Notes: generated by a model not told the origin, from the letters alone. Numbered from the stretch's first letter, positions 17,453 through 26,401 are shown. The stretch: 64,000 nucleotides of DNA from an uncultured Collinsella sp. (GCA_959018755.1 CAUEMA010000004.1:1-64000); one strand, 5' to 3'. Numbers and translations: made by a program.

Positions 17453-18123
17453 TCGCTATCCTCCATAACGTAGCCCTCTCCAATCCGATTGCGAATCGGG
17501 TCGTATCCCAAAGCGCTGCGTAGCTTTTTGCGGAGTGACGAGATATGAACGCGGGTTGCGTTGCTAAAGCTGTTTACGCTGCTATCCCAAACGTGCTCGA
17601 TAAGCTCCTCTTGACTTACCGGACGCCCCTGATTAAGCATCAGGTATTCCAAGATTCCCGTTTCCTTGCGCGTAAGAGATAAAGCCTCGCTGTCCACGGA
17701 AGCGATGCGCGCCTTGGTGTCAAAGCTGAGCTTTCCGCAGGTTAAAACTACGTCGCTTTGTGTAAAGCGTCTTAGGGTAAGGCTGCGGATCCTTGCCGCA
17801 AGCTCGTCCAGATGAAACGGCTTGGTGAGGTAATCGTTGGCGCCGGCATCGAGTCCGGCGACTTTATCTGATACTTCGCCACGTGCGGACAGAATCAGTA
17901 CCTTAGTCTCGCAGTCAGTTTTCCTAAGTTCCCTGAGTACGGTCATGCCGTCGATGCGGGGAAGGTTGAGGTCGAGTACCACGAGGTCAAAGACTTCGAC
18001 GCCCAGCAGGTCGAGCGCCTCCTGCCCGTCGTGGCAGCAGTCGACGCTGTACGCCAAGTTTCGCAAGCTGCGCGCGATTGCGTCACACAGCGCCTGCTCG
18101 TCCTCGATGATCAAAATACGCAT
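17449..18123 (-). CDS. OmpR-family response regulator
   Basis: The 224-residue regulator has a receiver domain (acidic IIEDEQ, phosphoacceptor aspartate in VVLDLNLPRIDG near 52, lysine in YLTKPFH near 102) and a winged-helix DNA-binding domain (LSLTRKETGILEYLMLNQGR, ATRVHISSLRKKLR). I chose ATG at 18123 because AAGGAGA precedes it by 6 bases; an upstream in-frame ATG lacks a site. It is co-transcribed with the kinase and starts 90 bases from the divergent CxxC-peptide operon, so it may bind in that shared promoter region. Confidence 0.92.
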   Translation of the reverse strand: MRILIIEDEQALCDAIARSLRNLAYSVDCCHDGQEALDLLGVEVFDLVVLDLNLPRIDGMTVLRELRKTDCETKVLILSARGEVSDKVAGLDAGANDYLTKPFHLDELAARIRSLTLRRFTQSDVVLTCGKLSFDTKARIASVDSEALSLTRKETGILEYLMLNQGRPVSQEELIEHVWDSSVNSFSNATRVHISSLRKKLRSALGYDPIRNRIGEGYVMEDSE

Positions 18124-18213
18124 AACGGTCTCCTTGCACATTCCAAATCGCGCTTAACACGGATTTTATAGCCGATATGGTCCAATGGTCGCGTAACGAA
18201 AGGAGTGGTCAGG

Positions 18214-18360
18214 TTGTTCAAAGCGGTAAAACCCGTGGTACAGGTCGCTTTGTTGATCGTCGGAATTGCCATGGTGTGCTTTGGCGTTATGCGTGGCGAG
18301 GCGGATGCCGTGCTGGCCAAAGCGATTAGGCTGTGCTTGGAGTGTATCGGAATTGGATAA
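18214..18360 (+). CDS. CD1871A-family CxxC membrane micropeptide
   Basis: TTG at 18214, 8 bases after AAAGGAG, starts a 48-residue frame: MFKAVKPVVQVALLIVGIAM, one transmembrane helix with VCFGVMRGEADAVLAKAIRL, then the C-terminal CLECIGIG. A single helix followed by a CxxC near the C-terminus is the signature of the CD1871A family of small redox peptides. It overlaps the next gene (polyferredoxin) by 8 bases and is followed by a TlpA lipoprotein gene. I infer that the two cysteines shuttle electrons or disulfides between the membrane iron-sulfur protein and the external thioredoxin. Confidence 0.8.
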   Translation: MFKAVKPVVQVALLIVGIAMVCFGVMRGEADAVLAKAIRLCLECIGIG

Positions 18361-19255
18361 AAGAGAAAACACTGCGTCGCATGTTTTGGCTCGATTTCGC
18401 GGATTCATTCAGGCGGCGGCGACGCTCGTCACCAACATTCACCTGCCGAACTTTGCCAAAGGCGGCATCTATCAGGGCGCGGGAAAAACAGTCTGCGTAC
18501 CCGGGCTTAACTGCTATTCGTGCCCCGCGGCATCGGGTGCGTGCCCCATCGGGTCGTTCCAGTCGGTAGTAGGTTCATCCAAGTTCAACTTTTCTTACTA
18601 TGTTACCGGTACGCTCATTTTGCTCGGCGTGCTGCTGGGACGCTTTGTATGCGGCTTTCTGTGCCCGTTTGGCTGGCTGCAGGAGCTGCTTCATAAGATT
18701 CCCGGCAAAAAGCTTTCGACAAAAAAGCTCAAGCCGCTCACGTACATCAAGTACGTCGTGTTGCTGTTTGCCGTGGTGCTGCTACCCGTCTTGGTGGTTA
18801 ACGACGTGGGCATGGGCGACCCGTTCTTTTGTAAGTACATCTGTCCGCAGGGTGTGCTCGAGGGCGCCATTCCGCTGGCCATTGCCAATGCCGGCATTCG
18901 ATCTGCGTTGGGACAGCTCTTTACTTGGAAACTTGCCGTTCTCATTGCCGTGGTAGTGCTGAGTGTTTTGTTCTGCCGCCCCTTCTGCAAATGGATTTGT
19001 CCACTCGGTGCATTCTATGCGCTTATGAATAGGGTGTCCCTACTGGGGATTCGGGTTGACGCATGCAAATGTGTCTCGTGCGGCAAGTGCTCAAAGGTTT
19101 GTCAGATGGACGTTGATGTAGTCCGCGCACCCAATCATGCCGAATGTATCCGGTGCGGAAAGTGCATCGGGGCCTGTCCCGTCGATGCCATTAGCTATCG
19201 CTATGGCCTGGATGTGTCGGCGGAAAAGCTCCCCTTGACCGCCGATAAAAAGTAA
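18353..19255 (+). CDS. membrane 4Fe-4S polyferredoxin (NapH/YccM-like)
   Basis: TTG at 18353 overlaps the previous gene's stop region, with GGAG about 10 bases upstream. The 300-residue protein has a conserved first loop (GLNCYSCPAASGACPIGSFQ), several transmembrane helices, paired CGFLCPFGW and CKWICPLGA motifs after helices as in NapH/NosR-type proteins, and two C-terminal 4Fe-4S clusters (CVSCGKCSKVCQMDVD and CIRCGKCIGACPVDA). It probably carries electrons from the cytoplasm across the membrane. The small CxxC peptide and the TlpA lipoprotein are its neighbours, so the likely end acceptor is an external thiol-disulfide relay. Confidence 0.88.
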   Translation: MDKRENTASHVLARFRGFIQAAATLVTNIHLPNFAKGGIYQGAGKTVCVPGLNCYSCPAASGACPIGSFQSVVGSSKFNFSYYVTGTLILLGVLLGRFVCGFLCPFGWLQELLHKIPGKKLSTKKLKPLTYIKYVVLLFAVVLLPVLVVNDVGMGDPFFCKYICPQGVLEGAIPLAIANAGIRSALGQLFTWKLAVLIAVVVLSVLFCRPFCKWICPLGAFYALMNRVSLLGIRVDACKCVSCGKCSKVCQMDVDVVRAPNHAECIRCGKCIGACPVDAISYRYGLDVSAEKLPLTADKK

Positions 19256-19284
19256 ACAAGCTTCGACAAAACGGAGGAACGACT

Positions 19285-20256
19285 ATGAAGCTTTCTAAGA
19301 TTGCGGCCCTGTTTATGGTGCCGGTGCTGGCCTTGTGTCTTGTGGCGTGCTCGGCACCTGGCGGCAATGCGAGCGAATCTGCGAGCTCCGATCCTAAGAT
19401 CGCAGAACTCACTGCGCAGAAGCCGGCCAATGCCGACGAGGCCGCCGAGCTGTATGCGAAGCTCATGCAGAAGGAGAACGAGATCTTTTCGAGTGATAAC
19501 GCGCTGTGGGAAAAGGTATTCAATGCGGCAAATAAAGACTCGGCAATGATTGAGGACGGCAGCAATTACGGCGATTTCCTGCTCAAGACCATCGACGGCG
19601 CCAAGGATGAGTTCACGGCGGATGAGCTCAAGACGCTCAAGGCCGGTGCACAGCAGATTAAGGAGATCGAGGACAAGCTCGAGAGCCTGGAGAAGGAGTT
19701 CCCCGGCTGTGGAAGCACGCCGAGTGCAGGCGAGAGCGTCGACGCTTCGACCGCTGGCATGACGGCTGGTGCCAATGCTTCGAGCGAGGCGACGAAGTTC
19801 CCCAGCTTTACGGGCAAGGACCTGGATGGCAACGACGTGAACAGCGACGAGCTGTTCTCTAAGAACAAGGTCACCGTCATGAACTTCTGGTTCACTACTT
19901 GCAAGCCGTGCGTGGGCGAGCTGGGCGATCTTGAGAAACTGAATAAGGAGCTTGCCAAGAAGGGCGGCCAGGTCGTGGGCGTCAATTCCTTTACGCTCGA
20001 TGGCAACAAGGGCGAGATCGCAGATGCCAAGGACGTGCTGAGCAAGAAGGGCGTGACATATAAGAACATCTGGTTCAAGTCGGATAGCGAGGCCGGTAAG
20101 TTTACGTCAAATTTGTTCTCGTTCCCGACAACGTATGTCATCGATCAGAATGGCAACATCGTAGGGGATCCAATCGTGGGAGCCATTAGCTCCGCCGAGC
20201 AGCGCGCAGCGCTCGACAAGCTTATCGACCAGGCGATTGCGAATAGCGAGCAGTAA
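19285..20256 (+). CDS. TlpA-family thioredoxin-like lipoprotein
   Basis: The 323-residue protein has a lipoprotein signal (MKLSKIAALFMVPVLALCLV, then AC with the lipobox cysteine at about 22). A helical charged domain extends to about residue 160, and a thioredoxin fold follows with the active site NFWFTTCKPCVGEL near 205-218 and the cis-proline region FSFPTTYVIDQNG. It would sit on the outer face of the membrane and reduce or oxidise protein thiols, or a small substrate. GGAGGAACG precedes ATG at 19285. It is the last gene of the redox operon and ends before a terminator at 20337. The helical N-terminal domain is larger than in most TlpA proteins. Confidence 0.9.
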   Translation: MKLSKIAALFMVPVLALCLVACSAPGGNASESASSDPKIAELTAQKPANADEAAELYAKLMQKENEIFSSDNALWEKVFNAANKDSAMIEDGSNYGDFLLKTIDGAKDEFTADELKTLKAGAQQIKEIEDKLESLEKEFPGCGSTPSAGESVDASTAGMTAGANASSEATKFPSFTGKDLDGNDVNSDELFSKNKVTVMNFWFTTCKPCVGELGDLEKLNKELAKKGGQVVGVNSFTLDGNKGEIADAKDVLSKKGVTYKNIWFKSDSEAGKFTSNLFSFPTTYVIDQNGNIVGDPIVGAISSAEQRAALDKLIDQAIANSEQ

Positions 20257-20336
20257 AAAACGCGTAAAGCATCGCGAGGATCGTGTGTCGCTGTGCGGAG
20301 TGGTCCGCTGCCTTTCAAGACAAGCTTCACCATATA

Positions 20337-20363
20337 GAGGTCCCGCTCGGGACCTCTTCTTTT
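20337..20363 (+). terminator. intrinsic terminator of the redox operon
   Basis: GAGGTCCC and GGGACCTC form an 8-bp stem with the loop GCTC, followed by TTCTTTTG. It lies 80 bases after the TlpA stop. The rest of the 253-base gap up to the ABC gene shows no other gene. Confidence 0.85.
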
Positions 20364-20509
20364 GGGCGCCGTCCCGTTCGTTTTTTGGCGCGCTTCGTTA
20401 CATTCCTCTCTGGCTCCGGCAAAAATGGGGATAGAGTAGGACAAACGCGTCGAGTACGAACGGCGGGGGAGAGCGGGCAAGTGCGCCCGCGTGGGAGAGG
20501 TTGCCGTCC

Positions 20510-23500
20510 ATGTTGGAGCTCAAAGGTATTTGCAAAAGGTACGTTACGCAGTCGTTTACGCAGGTGGCGCTCGACAACGTAAGCCTGTCTTTTCGCGATA
20601 ACGAGTTCGTGGCCATTCTGGGACCTTCGGGGTCGGGTAAAACCACGATGCTCAACGTTATCGGTGGGCTCGATCATTTCGATTCCGGTGACTTGCTGAT
20701 CGACGGCATATCGACCAAGGACTTTCACGATCGCGATTGGGATGCCTACCGCAACAACCGCATCGGCTTTGTGTTCCAGAGCTATAACCTCATTCCGCAT
20801 CAGACCATTTTGGAAAACGTGGAGCTGGCGCTCACGCTTACGGGCGTGGGACATGCCGAACGCCGCCAGCGTGCGCGCGAGGCGTTGGAGAAAGTCGGCC
20901 TGGGCGAGCATGTTAACAAGCGCCCGAGCCAGCTTTCGGGTGGACAGATGCAGCGCGTGGCGATTGCCCGTGCCCTGATCAACGACCCCGAGATCGTGCT
21001 GGCAGACGAGCCGACCGGCGCCTTGGATTCTACAACGTCCGTGCAGGTCATGGACTTGCTCAAGGATGTTGCACGCGACCGCCTGGTCATCATGGTCACG
21101 CACAATCCCGAGTTGGCATACCAATACGCCACGCGCATCGTCAATCTGGCGGATGGCAAGATCACCGACGATTCCGATCCTTTCGATGTCGCTGACGCCA
21201 CGCGCCGCGAGGCCAAGCCTACGCGCAAAACCTCGATGAGCTTTGTGACGGCGCTGGGGCTTTCTGCCCGAAACCTTATGACCAAAAAAGGCCGTACGGC
21301 CATGACGGCCTTTGCGGGGTCGATTGGCATTATCGGTATCGCGGCGATCTTGGCGCTCTCCAATGGCGTGAACAACTACATCAAAAAGGTCGAGGAGGAT
21401 ACGCTCTCGAGTTACCCGCTTACGATCTCCAAGCAGGACTACGACCTGTCGTCCATGATGGGCGGACAGGGGGCTGTGGATGATGAGGCGTCCAACGGCG
21501 AGGATTTATCCGACGACGGCACCGACGGCAAGGCTCAGGGAACCGATAAGATTCCCGTGGTTACGGCCGTAAAGGATATGTTTGCGAGCGTTAAGTCCAA
21601 CGACATGACGAGCTTCAAGGCATGGCTTGATGCCGGTGGCGACGGCATCGATAAAGAAGTTAACGCCATTCAGTACGGCTATGGCGTAACGCCGGTTGTC
21701 TATCGCGCGGGCAAGGGAGACGAGAGGCCTGTCCGGCTGGTGCCTAATGCCATGATCGAGGCCATGAGCGGCGGCGCGAGCTCGGCGGCAACGGTGAGCA
21801 TGGAATCCATGGGAACCTCGGTCTTTAACGAGATGATTGACGACCAGAGCCTGCTCGACAGCCAGTACGATGTCGTCGCCGGTCATTGGCCCACGTCCGC
21901 CAACGAAGCCGTGATGGTGCTTTCGAGCCGCGGTACGGTGGGCGACTACACGCTCTATAGCATCGGTGCGCTGGATATCGATGAGCTCAACGACCTGGTT
22001 AACAGTGCTATGACGGCTGACGGCAAGATTGAGACGCCCGAGTCCGGCACCGACTTTACCTACGACGATGCGCTGTCCACGACGTTTAAGGTGTTGTCGC
22101 CGGCCGATGCCTATCGTAAAAACGAAGAGACTGGCATGTGGACCGACATGTCTGGTGACGCCGACTTTATGGCCACCAAGGTTGCCGACGGTATCGACGT
22201 GCACATTGTGGGCGTGGTACGACCCAACGAGACGGCCAATGCGAGCGCGTTGTCTCCGGGCATTGCCTATACACATGCGCTGACTCACCAGCTTATGGAG
22301 CGCGCCGCCGATTCGCAGATTGTGCAAGAGCAGCTTGCCCACCCCGAGACGGATGTCTTTACGGGCAAAACCTTCGACGAACTGCAAGGCGAGGCCAAGC
22401 AGGGCGTGGATCTGGGCAGCATGTTCAGTGTGGACGAGGTGGCGCTGAAGAGTGCGTTTTCGTTCGATACATCTGCACTCTCGGGTGCAGCCAGCGGTAT
22501 GGACCTTTCTGGTATCGATTTGTCCGGGCTGGACATTGACCTTTCGGACGTTGGGAGGGACATCGACTTCAGCGACATCATGGCCAAAGCGCCGGCCCCG
22601 GATTTCTCGGACATCTTTGACGGTCTGGAACTCACGCCCGAGCAAATGCAGCAGGTGGGAACGCTTGCCAACCAGCTGTTTGAGGGCTTTTTGCAGTCTG
22701 ATCAGTTTAGGGCGCTGTCACCCGAAGACCTTAAAGATGCGTCAAAGCTTGCTGCCGCATTCTCGGCATATCTTGAGAATGATACGGCAGCCCAGCAAAT
22801 CCTGGCCCAGCTCAAAGCGTTCGGCGGCGATGCCCTGGCCGAGCGCCTGCAACAGGCGATGACCGACTATGTGCAAAAGCAGCTGGCTCCGTATCTGCAA
22901 CAGGCTATGGATCAGGTGATGAAGTCGATCAGCGATCAGATTGCGGCGACGGTGTCAGCTCAGCTCAAGGCAGGCGCAGCAGGGCTCATGGGCCAGATGG
23001 CGACGCGGATGTCGTCGAGTTTTGCTAGCCTGGCGAGCGCCATGCGCGTGGATGCGAGTGCCTTTGCTCATGCCATTCACTTCAACATGGACGCCGAGGA
23101 CCTGAGCTCGCTCATGATGAGCTATGCCAAGGCGTCGAAGCTCACCTACGATAACAATCTGACCACACTGGGCTATGCGGACGAGGCCGACCCCATCTCG
23201 GTCAAGATTTTCCCGCGCGACTTTGAGGCCAAGGAGCGCGTACTCGATCACATCGATGCGTACAACAAGCAGGTCAAAGCCGCTGGCCATGATGATCGGG
23301 CAATTTCGTACACCGACTACATGGGCATCATCATGGGTTCGGTGACCGACATCGTGAACACCATCAGCTTGGTGCTCATCGCATTCGTGAGTATCAGCCT
23401 GGTGGTGAGTTCCATCATGATCGGCATCATCACCTACATCAGCGTGCTGGAGCGCAAAAAGGAGATTGGCATCCTGCGCGCGATCGGCGCGTCGAAGCGC

Positions 23501-23764
23501 AACGTGGCCAACGTATTCAATGCCGAGACCTTTATTGAGGGGCTTATCGCCGGTGTCTTTGCCATTGTCGTCGTGGTGGCCGTGAGCTTCCCGGTTAATG
23601 CCTGGGCGCTTGCTGCCAAACAGGTGCCCAATCTGATGAGCCTGCCCGTGCAGGATGCGCTGGTGCTCATTGCGATTTCTGTGTTGCTAACGGTCGTTGC
23701 CGGCCTGCTGCCCGCTCGCAGCGCGTCCAAAAAGGACCCCGTGGAGGCCCTGCGCTCCGAATAG
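20510..23764 (+). CDS. MacB-like ABC exporter (ATPase-FtsX fusion)
   Basis: The 1084-residue protein joins an ABC ATPase (Walker A GPSGSGKTTML near 40, signature LSGGQMQR, Walker B IVLADEPTGALD) to an FtsX/MacB-type permease. One helix follows at about 255-285, then a large external domain of about 640 residues, then three C-terminal helices (IVNTISLVLIAFVSISLVVS; GLIAGVFAIVVVVAVSFPV; ALVLIAISVLLTVVAGLLPA) and the end DPVEALRSE. Typical MacB has about 650 residues, so the external domain is greatly enlarged; it contains an Asp-Leu-Ser/Gly repeat patch near 660-690. ATG at 20510 is preferred because GGGAGAGG is 9 bases upstream. It likely exports a peptide or lipid-linked substrate; no membrane-fusion partner is nearby. 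Confidence 0.88.
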   Translation: MLELKGICKRYVTQSFTQVALDNVSLSFRDNEFVAILGPSGSGKTTMLNVIGGLDHFDSGDLLIDGISTKDFHDRDWDAYRNNRIGFVFQSYNLIPHQTILENVELALTLTGVGHAERRQRAREALEKVGLGEHVNKRPSQLSGGQMQRVAIARALINDPEIVLADEPTGALDSTTSVQVMDLLKDVARDRLVIMVTHNPELAYQYATRIVNLADGKITDDSDPFDVADATRREAKPTRKTSMSFVTALGLSARNLMTKKGRTAMTAFAGSIGIIGIAAILALSNGVNNYIKKVEEDTLSSYPLTISKQDYDLSSMMGGQGAVDDEASNGEDLSDDGTDGKAQGTDKIPVVTAVKDMFASVKSNDMTSFKAWLDAGGDGIDKEVNAIQYGYGVTPVVYRAGKGDERPVRLVPNAMIEAMSGGASSAATVSMESMGTSVFNEMIDDQSLLDSQYDVVAGHWPTSANEAVMVLSSRGTVGDYTLYSIGALDIDELNDLVNSAMTADGKIETPESGTDFTYDDALSTTFKVLSPADAYRKNEETGMWTDMSGDADFMATKVADGIDVHIVGVVRPNETANASALSPGIAYTHALTHQLMERAADSQIVQEQLAHPETDVFTGKTFDELQGEAKQGVDLGSMFSVDEVALKSAFSFDTSALSGAASGMDLSGIDLSGLDIDLSDVGRDIDFSDIMAKAPAPDFSDIFDGLELTPEQMQQVGTLANQLFEGFLQSDQFRALSPEDLKDASKLAAAFSAYLENDTAAQQILAQLKAFGGDALAERLQQAMTDYVQKQLAPYLQQAMDQVMKSISDQIAATVSAQLKAGAAGLMGQMATRMSSSFASLASAMRVDASAFAHAIHFNMDAEDLSSLMMSYAKASKLTYDNNLTTLGYADEADPISVKIFPRDFEAKERVLDHIDAYNKQVKAAGHDDRAISYTDYMGIIMGSVTDIVNTISLVLIAFVSISLVVSSIMIGIITYISVLERKKEIGILRAIGASKRNVANVFNAETFIEGLIAGVFAIVVVVAVSFPVNAWALAAKQVPNLMSLPVQDALVLIAISVLLTVVAGLLPARSASKKDPVEALRSE

Positions 23765-23765
23765 C

Positions 23766-23796
23766 GTGGCAAAGGAACGGTCCTTTGTCGCATTGA
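23766..23796. repeat. family C palindrome, copy 1
   Basis: GGCAAAGGA/TCCTTTGTC with flanking CGCATT resembles the copies at 25395 and 57367. It starts 2 bases after the ABC exporter stop, so it may serve as its terminator. Confidence 0.6.
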
Positions 23797-23810
23797 GCGG
23801 CTTGTGAATT

Positions 23811-23992
23811 CGAGGTCTAATACTTTTCCGAGAAGTGAACGAGTGAAAATAGACCCCCGAAGCATCGGCGCTTTTGTGATGCAATTTCCTGCGGTTTTGC
23901 CAGTCAAATCCTGCGGTTTTGGCGCCAGAAAATGTCGATGCTTCAGGGGCCCAAAAACGGTCGTTCACTTCTCGGAAAAGTATTAGACCTCG
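23811..23992 (+). repeat. family A MITE-like element, copy 1
   Basis: The 182-bp element is bounded by 32-bp perfect terminal inverted repeats (CGAGGTCTAATACTTTTCCG continuing AGAAGTGAACGA at 23811-23842; complement at 23961-23992). The core carries two direct copies of TCCTGCGGTTTTG and paired segments GAAGCATCG/CGATGCTTC. A second copy in opposite orientation is at 37724-37906. It has no coding capacity. No clear target duplication is visible. Confidence 0.8.
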
Positions 23993-24035
23993 AGATATAG
24001 ACGATGTTCGCGAGCGGCAATTAGATCGAAAGCCT

Positions 24036-25169
24036 TTAGTTCTTCTTTGCAGAGAGCATGAGCCTAATTTCCGGATGGGTGTATTCGTCGAATTCTTCTG
24101 CGGCCTCGGTGTCAAAGGTGTAGTACGACTTGATAGATTCGTCCTCCGTCTTGATGCTGATTTCTTCATATAGGGAGCCAGCTAAAAATGTCTGTTTAAA
24201 TTCATCCGACAGGCTGCATGGCGTGAGGAGGCCCGGTGTGGCAACGGAAATGTCCAACCCGTTGAGCGGGGCGCAGAGCGTCGCGATATCCTGCTCGGCG
24301 CGGGCGAGGTTGTCTGCGAGGCTTGCCTCGGGGTCGATCTGACTGACGTAATCGACGTCCGTGAGCATGCCGTCTGCATCAAAAGAAAGGTAGACATAGG
24401 CAGCTTGAGCGCCAAGGTCATTGTCGCGCAGATAGCCGATAACGCGGTAGCCGTAGTCGTGATACGACTCGTATGGGTCGTCTGCCGCGACGCGTTCGCA
24501 CACGGGCTCCAAGGCATCTTGCGCGATGGCGAGCTGCTCGGCGGCTGCAGCCTTTCTTGCCTGAAGCTCGTTATTTCCCTGGACAAACTGCGGGATGTAG
24601 ACGCCAAGCAGCACAATGGCGGGCACTGCGATGAGCACGATAATCTGTTTCTTGGCGCTCGGAATCACAACGCCGTATGCGGCCGCCATGGCCTCGGCAT
24701 TGCTCGAGGTTTCGGCCAGCACGTCTGCCGCCGTGGCGACTGCCCCTACGGCGCCGGCGACCTCCGCGGCGCCGCCCAGGTTGCGCGCGAGATCGTTATC
24801 ACTGTTCTTGAGCAGGTGGCCGGCAGCTTGCGTGGCGAGCACACCGGCGACCTCCGCGGAGCGGTCTTTGTTGGTCTGGGCCACCGCAAGCCTGCCCTGC
24901 AGCTCCTTCCACTGTTTGCCCTGCATTCCAAAGCGCGGCGCAAGAGCGCAATAGCAAAAGATGGCGAGTTCGATTGCGGTGAGTGCGATGGCGGTATATA
25001 TGCCCGCGGGTTGGAATTCCTTTTGATGGAACGCGATATCGTTGATCATTTGGAGCGGCAACATCAATAGGCATGCTACGAACGACATGACGAGTGCGGT
25101 CGCTGCGATTTTGGGGTATGTGCAGTACCGCTGGATGCGTTTCTTTTCTTGCTCGGTGAGCTGCTGCAT
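24036..25169 (-). CDS. membrane protein of unknown function
   Basis: The 377-residue protein starts at ATG 25169 (MQQLTEQEKKRIQRYC). Two transmembrane helices lie near residues 20-45 and 55-80, an alanine-rich cytoplasmic helical segment spans 85-175 (AGVLATQAAGHLLKNSDNDL), and a third helix (QIIVLIAVPAIVLLGVYIPQ) lies near 180. The C-terminal domain after that helix is probably external, with DDPYESYHDYGYRVIGYLRD and an acidic end. I do not recognise the family. It stands alone between the family A element and the dus gene, with only a weak GAGG before the start. Confidence 0.65.
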   Translation of the reverse strand: MQQLTEQEKKRIQRYCTYPKIAATALVMSFVACLLMLPLQMINDIAFHQKEFQPAGIYTAIALTAIELAIFCYCALAPRFGMQGKQWKELQGRLAVAQTNKDRSAEVAGVLATQAAGHLLKNSDNDLARNLGGAAEVAGAVGAVATAADVLAETSSNAEAMAAAYGVVIPSAKKQIIVLIAVPAIVLLGVYIPQFVQGNNELQARKAAAAEQLAIAQDALEPVCERVAADDPYESYHDYGYRVIGYLRDNDLGAQAAYVYLSFDADGMLTDVDYVSQIDPEASLADNLARAEQDIATLCAPLNGLDISVATPGLLTPCSLSDEFKQTFLAGSLYEEISIKTEDESIKSYYTFDTEAAEEFDEYTHPEIRLMLSAKKN

Positions 25170-25261
25170 GGGGCCTCGACTCTCATCGTTTTTCGGGGGC
25201 GATGCGCACACGCTCTTGAGTATAGATGAGTGGAGGATGTCTGTTGTTCATACATGGCGGT

Positions 25262-25277
25262 CAACAGCGTGCTGTTG
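25262..25277. promoter_or_regulatory. 7+7 dyad between divergent genes
   Basis: CAACAGC-GT-GCTGTTG is a perfect dyad in the 270-base gap between the unknown membrane protein (minus) and dus (plus). An operator role is possible. No other gene is seen in this gap apart from the family C repeat near its end. Confidence 0.3.
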
Positions 25278-25394
25278 GTGCTCGCTTGATCGTGGGCGCC
25301 ATTCACCTTCGTTGCACAGCGACGACTGGTTGGCTGGTTGGCGTCAAGTAACCGCCTCCGCCTTGTGGGCCGCCTCAAGGACAAGGCATAATGC

Positions 25395-25426
25395 ATGTGA
25401 CAAAGGGGCAGTCCCTTTGCCGCATT
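25395..25426. repeat. family C palindrome, copy 2
   Basis: ATGTGACAAAGGGGCAG, then TCCCTTTGCCGCATT: same palindrome type as at 57367, here only 14 bases upstream of the dus start, so not only at gene ends. Confidence 0.7.
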
Positions 25427-25439
25427 GATCTGAGAGTAG

Positions 25440-26399
25440 ATGTTGATGATTCTATCGTTGGCCCCCATGGAGGGGATTACCGGGCATGTGTTCCGTCGCG
25501 TGCATGCGGAGTGCTTCGGCGCACTCGATTGCTATTACACGCCGTTTTTGCCGCCGCCGCGGGTGGGCAACCGCTTTGGCGGCAAGGCGTTTAAGGAGAT
25601 CGATCCTGCCAATAACCAGGGGCTTAACGTAGTGCCTCAGCTGATGTCCAAGAACGCGGACGAGTTTGTGTGGGCGGCACAGGTGCTCGCCGACATGGGC
25701 TATCGCGAGGTCAATCTCAACTTGGGTTGCCCCTCGGGGACGGTTGTCGCCAAGGGCAAGGGCTCGGGTTTCTTGCGTAATCTCGACGAACTTGAGGTGT
25801 TCTTGAGCGACGTGTGCGAACGCTCGCCGTTGCCGGTATCGGTCAAGACCAGGCTGGGGCTGGAGAGCGATGACGAGTATGAGCGCGTGCTCGATCTGTA
25901 TTGCCGCATACCGTTGGCAGAGCTGATCGTGCACCCGCGCGTGCAAAAGGACCGCTATACGGGCACGCCGCGCAAGGAGTTCTATGGCGAAACGCTGGAG
26001 CGCGCGCCGTTTCCGGTCGCCTATAACGGTGACATTTTTGATCTTGAGGATATGGACGCGCTGGTGGAGGCCTATCCCGGCACGCGCCATGTGATGTTGG
26101 GGCGTGGCCTGCTCGCGAACCCCGCGCTGGCTCGCATGGTCAAGGGCGGCCCAGCTGCAACGGCTGCTGAGCTGCAGCGCTTCCACGACACGCTGTTTGC
26201 GGCATATGCAGAAGAGATTGGCGGCAATGCGGTCTTCCGCATGAAGGAGTGGTGGTTCTACGCCAAGTGCGCTTTCGCTGATCCCGCTACCGTCCACAAG
26301 ATCGTGCGCAAGACCAAAAAGGTTGACGAATACCGCGCCGCCGTCGAGCGCGTCTTTCGCGAGCAGCCACTTGCACCCATAGCCCGCTTCCACGGCTAG
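25440..26399 (+). CDS. tRNA-dihydrouridine synthase family protein
   Basis: The 319-residue FMN enzyme reduces uridines in tRNA to dihydrouridine. It begins with the TIM-barrel signature SLAPMEGITGHVFRR, has the catalytic cysteine in NLNLGCPSGTVVAKGKGSG (near 100), VKTRLGLE, LIVHPRVQKDRYTG and YNGDIFDLEDMD, then MLGRGLLANPAL and a helical C-terminal tRNA-binding domain. ATG at 25440 is followed by a second in-frame ATG at 25446; no strong ribosome binding site separates them. It converges with the glutaredoxin gene across a family B palindrome. Confidence 0.9.
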   Translation: MLMILSLAPMEGITGHVFRRVHAECFGALDCYYTPFLPPPRVGNRFGGKAFKEIDPANNQGLNVVPQLMSKNADEFVWAAQVLADMGYREVNLNLGCPSGTVVAKGKGSGFLRNLDELEVFLSDVCERSPLPVSVKTRLGLESDDEYERVLDLYCRIPLAELIVHPRVQKDRYTGTPRKEFYGETLERAPFPVAYNGDIFDLEDMDALVEAYPGTRHVMLGRGLLANPALARMVKGGPAATAAELQRFHDTLFAAYAEEIGGNAVFRMKEWWFYAKCAFADPATVHKIVRKTKKVDEYRAAVERVFREQPLAPIARFHG

Positions 26400-26401
26400 T
26401 T

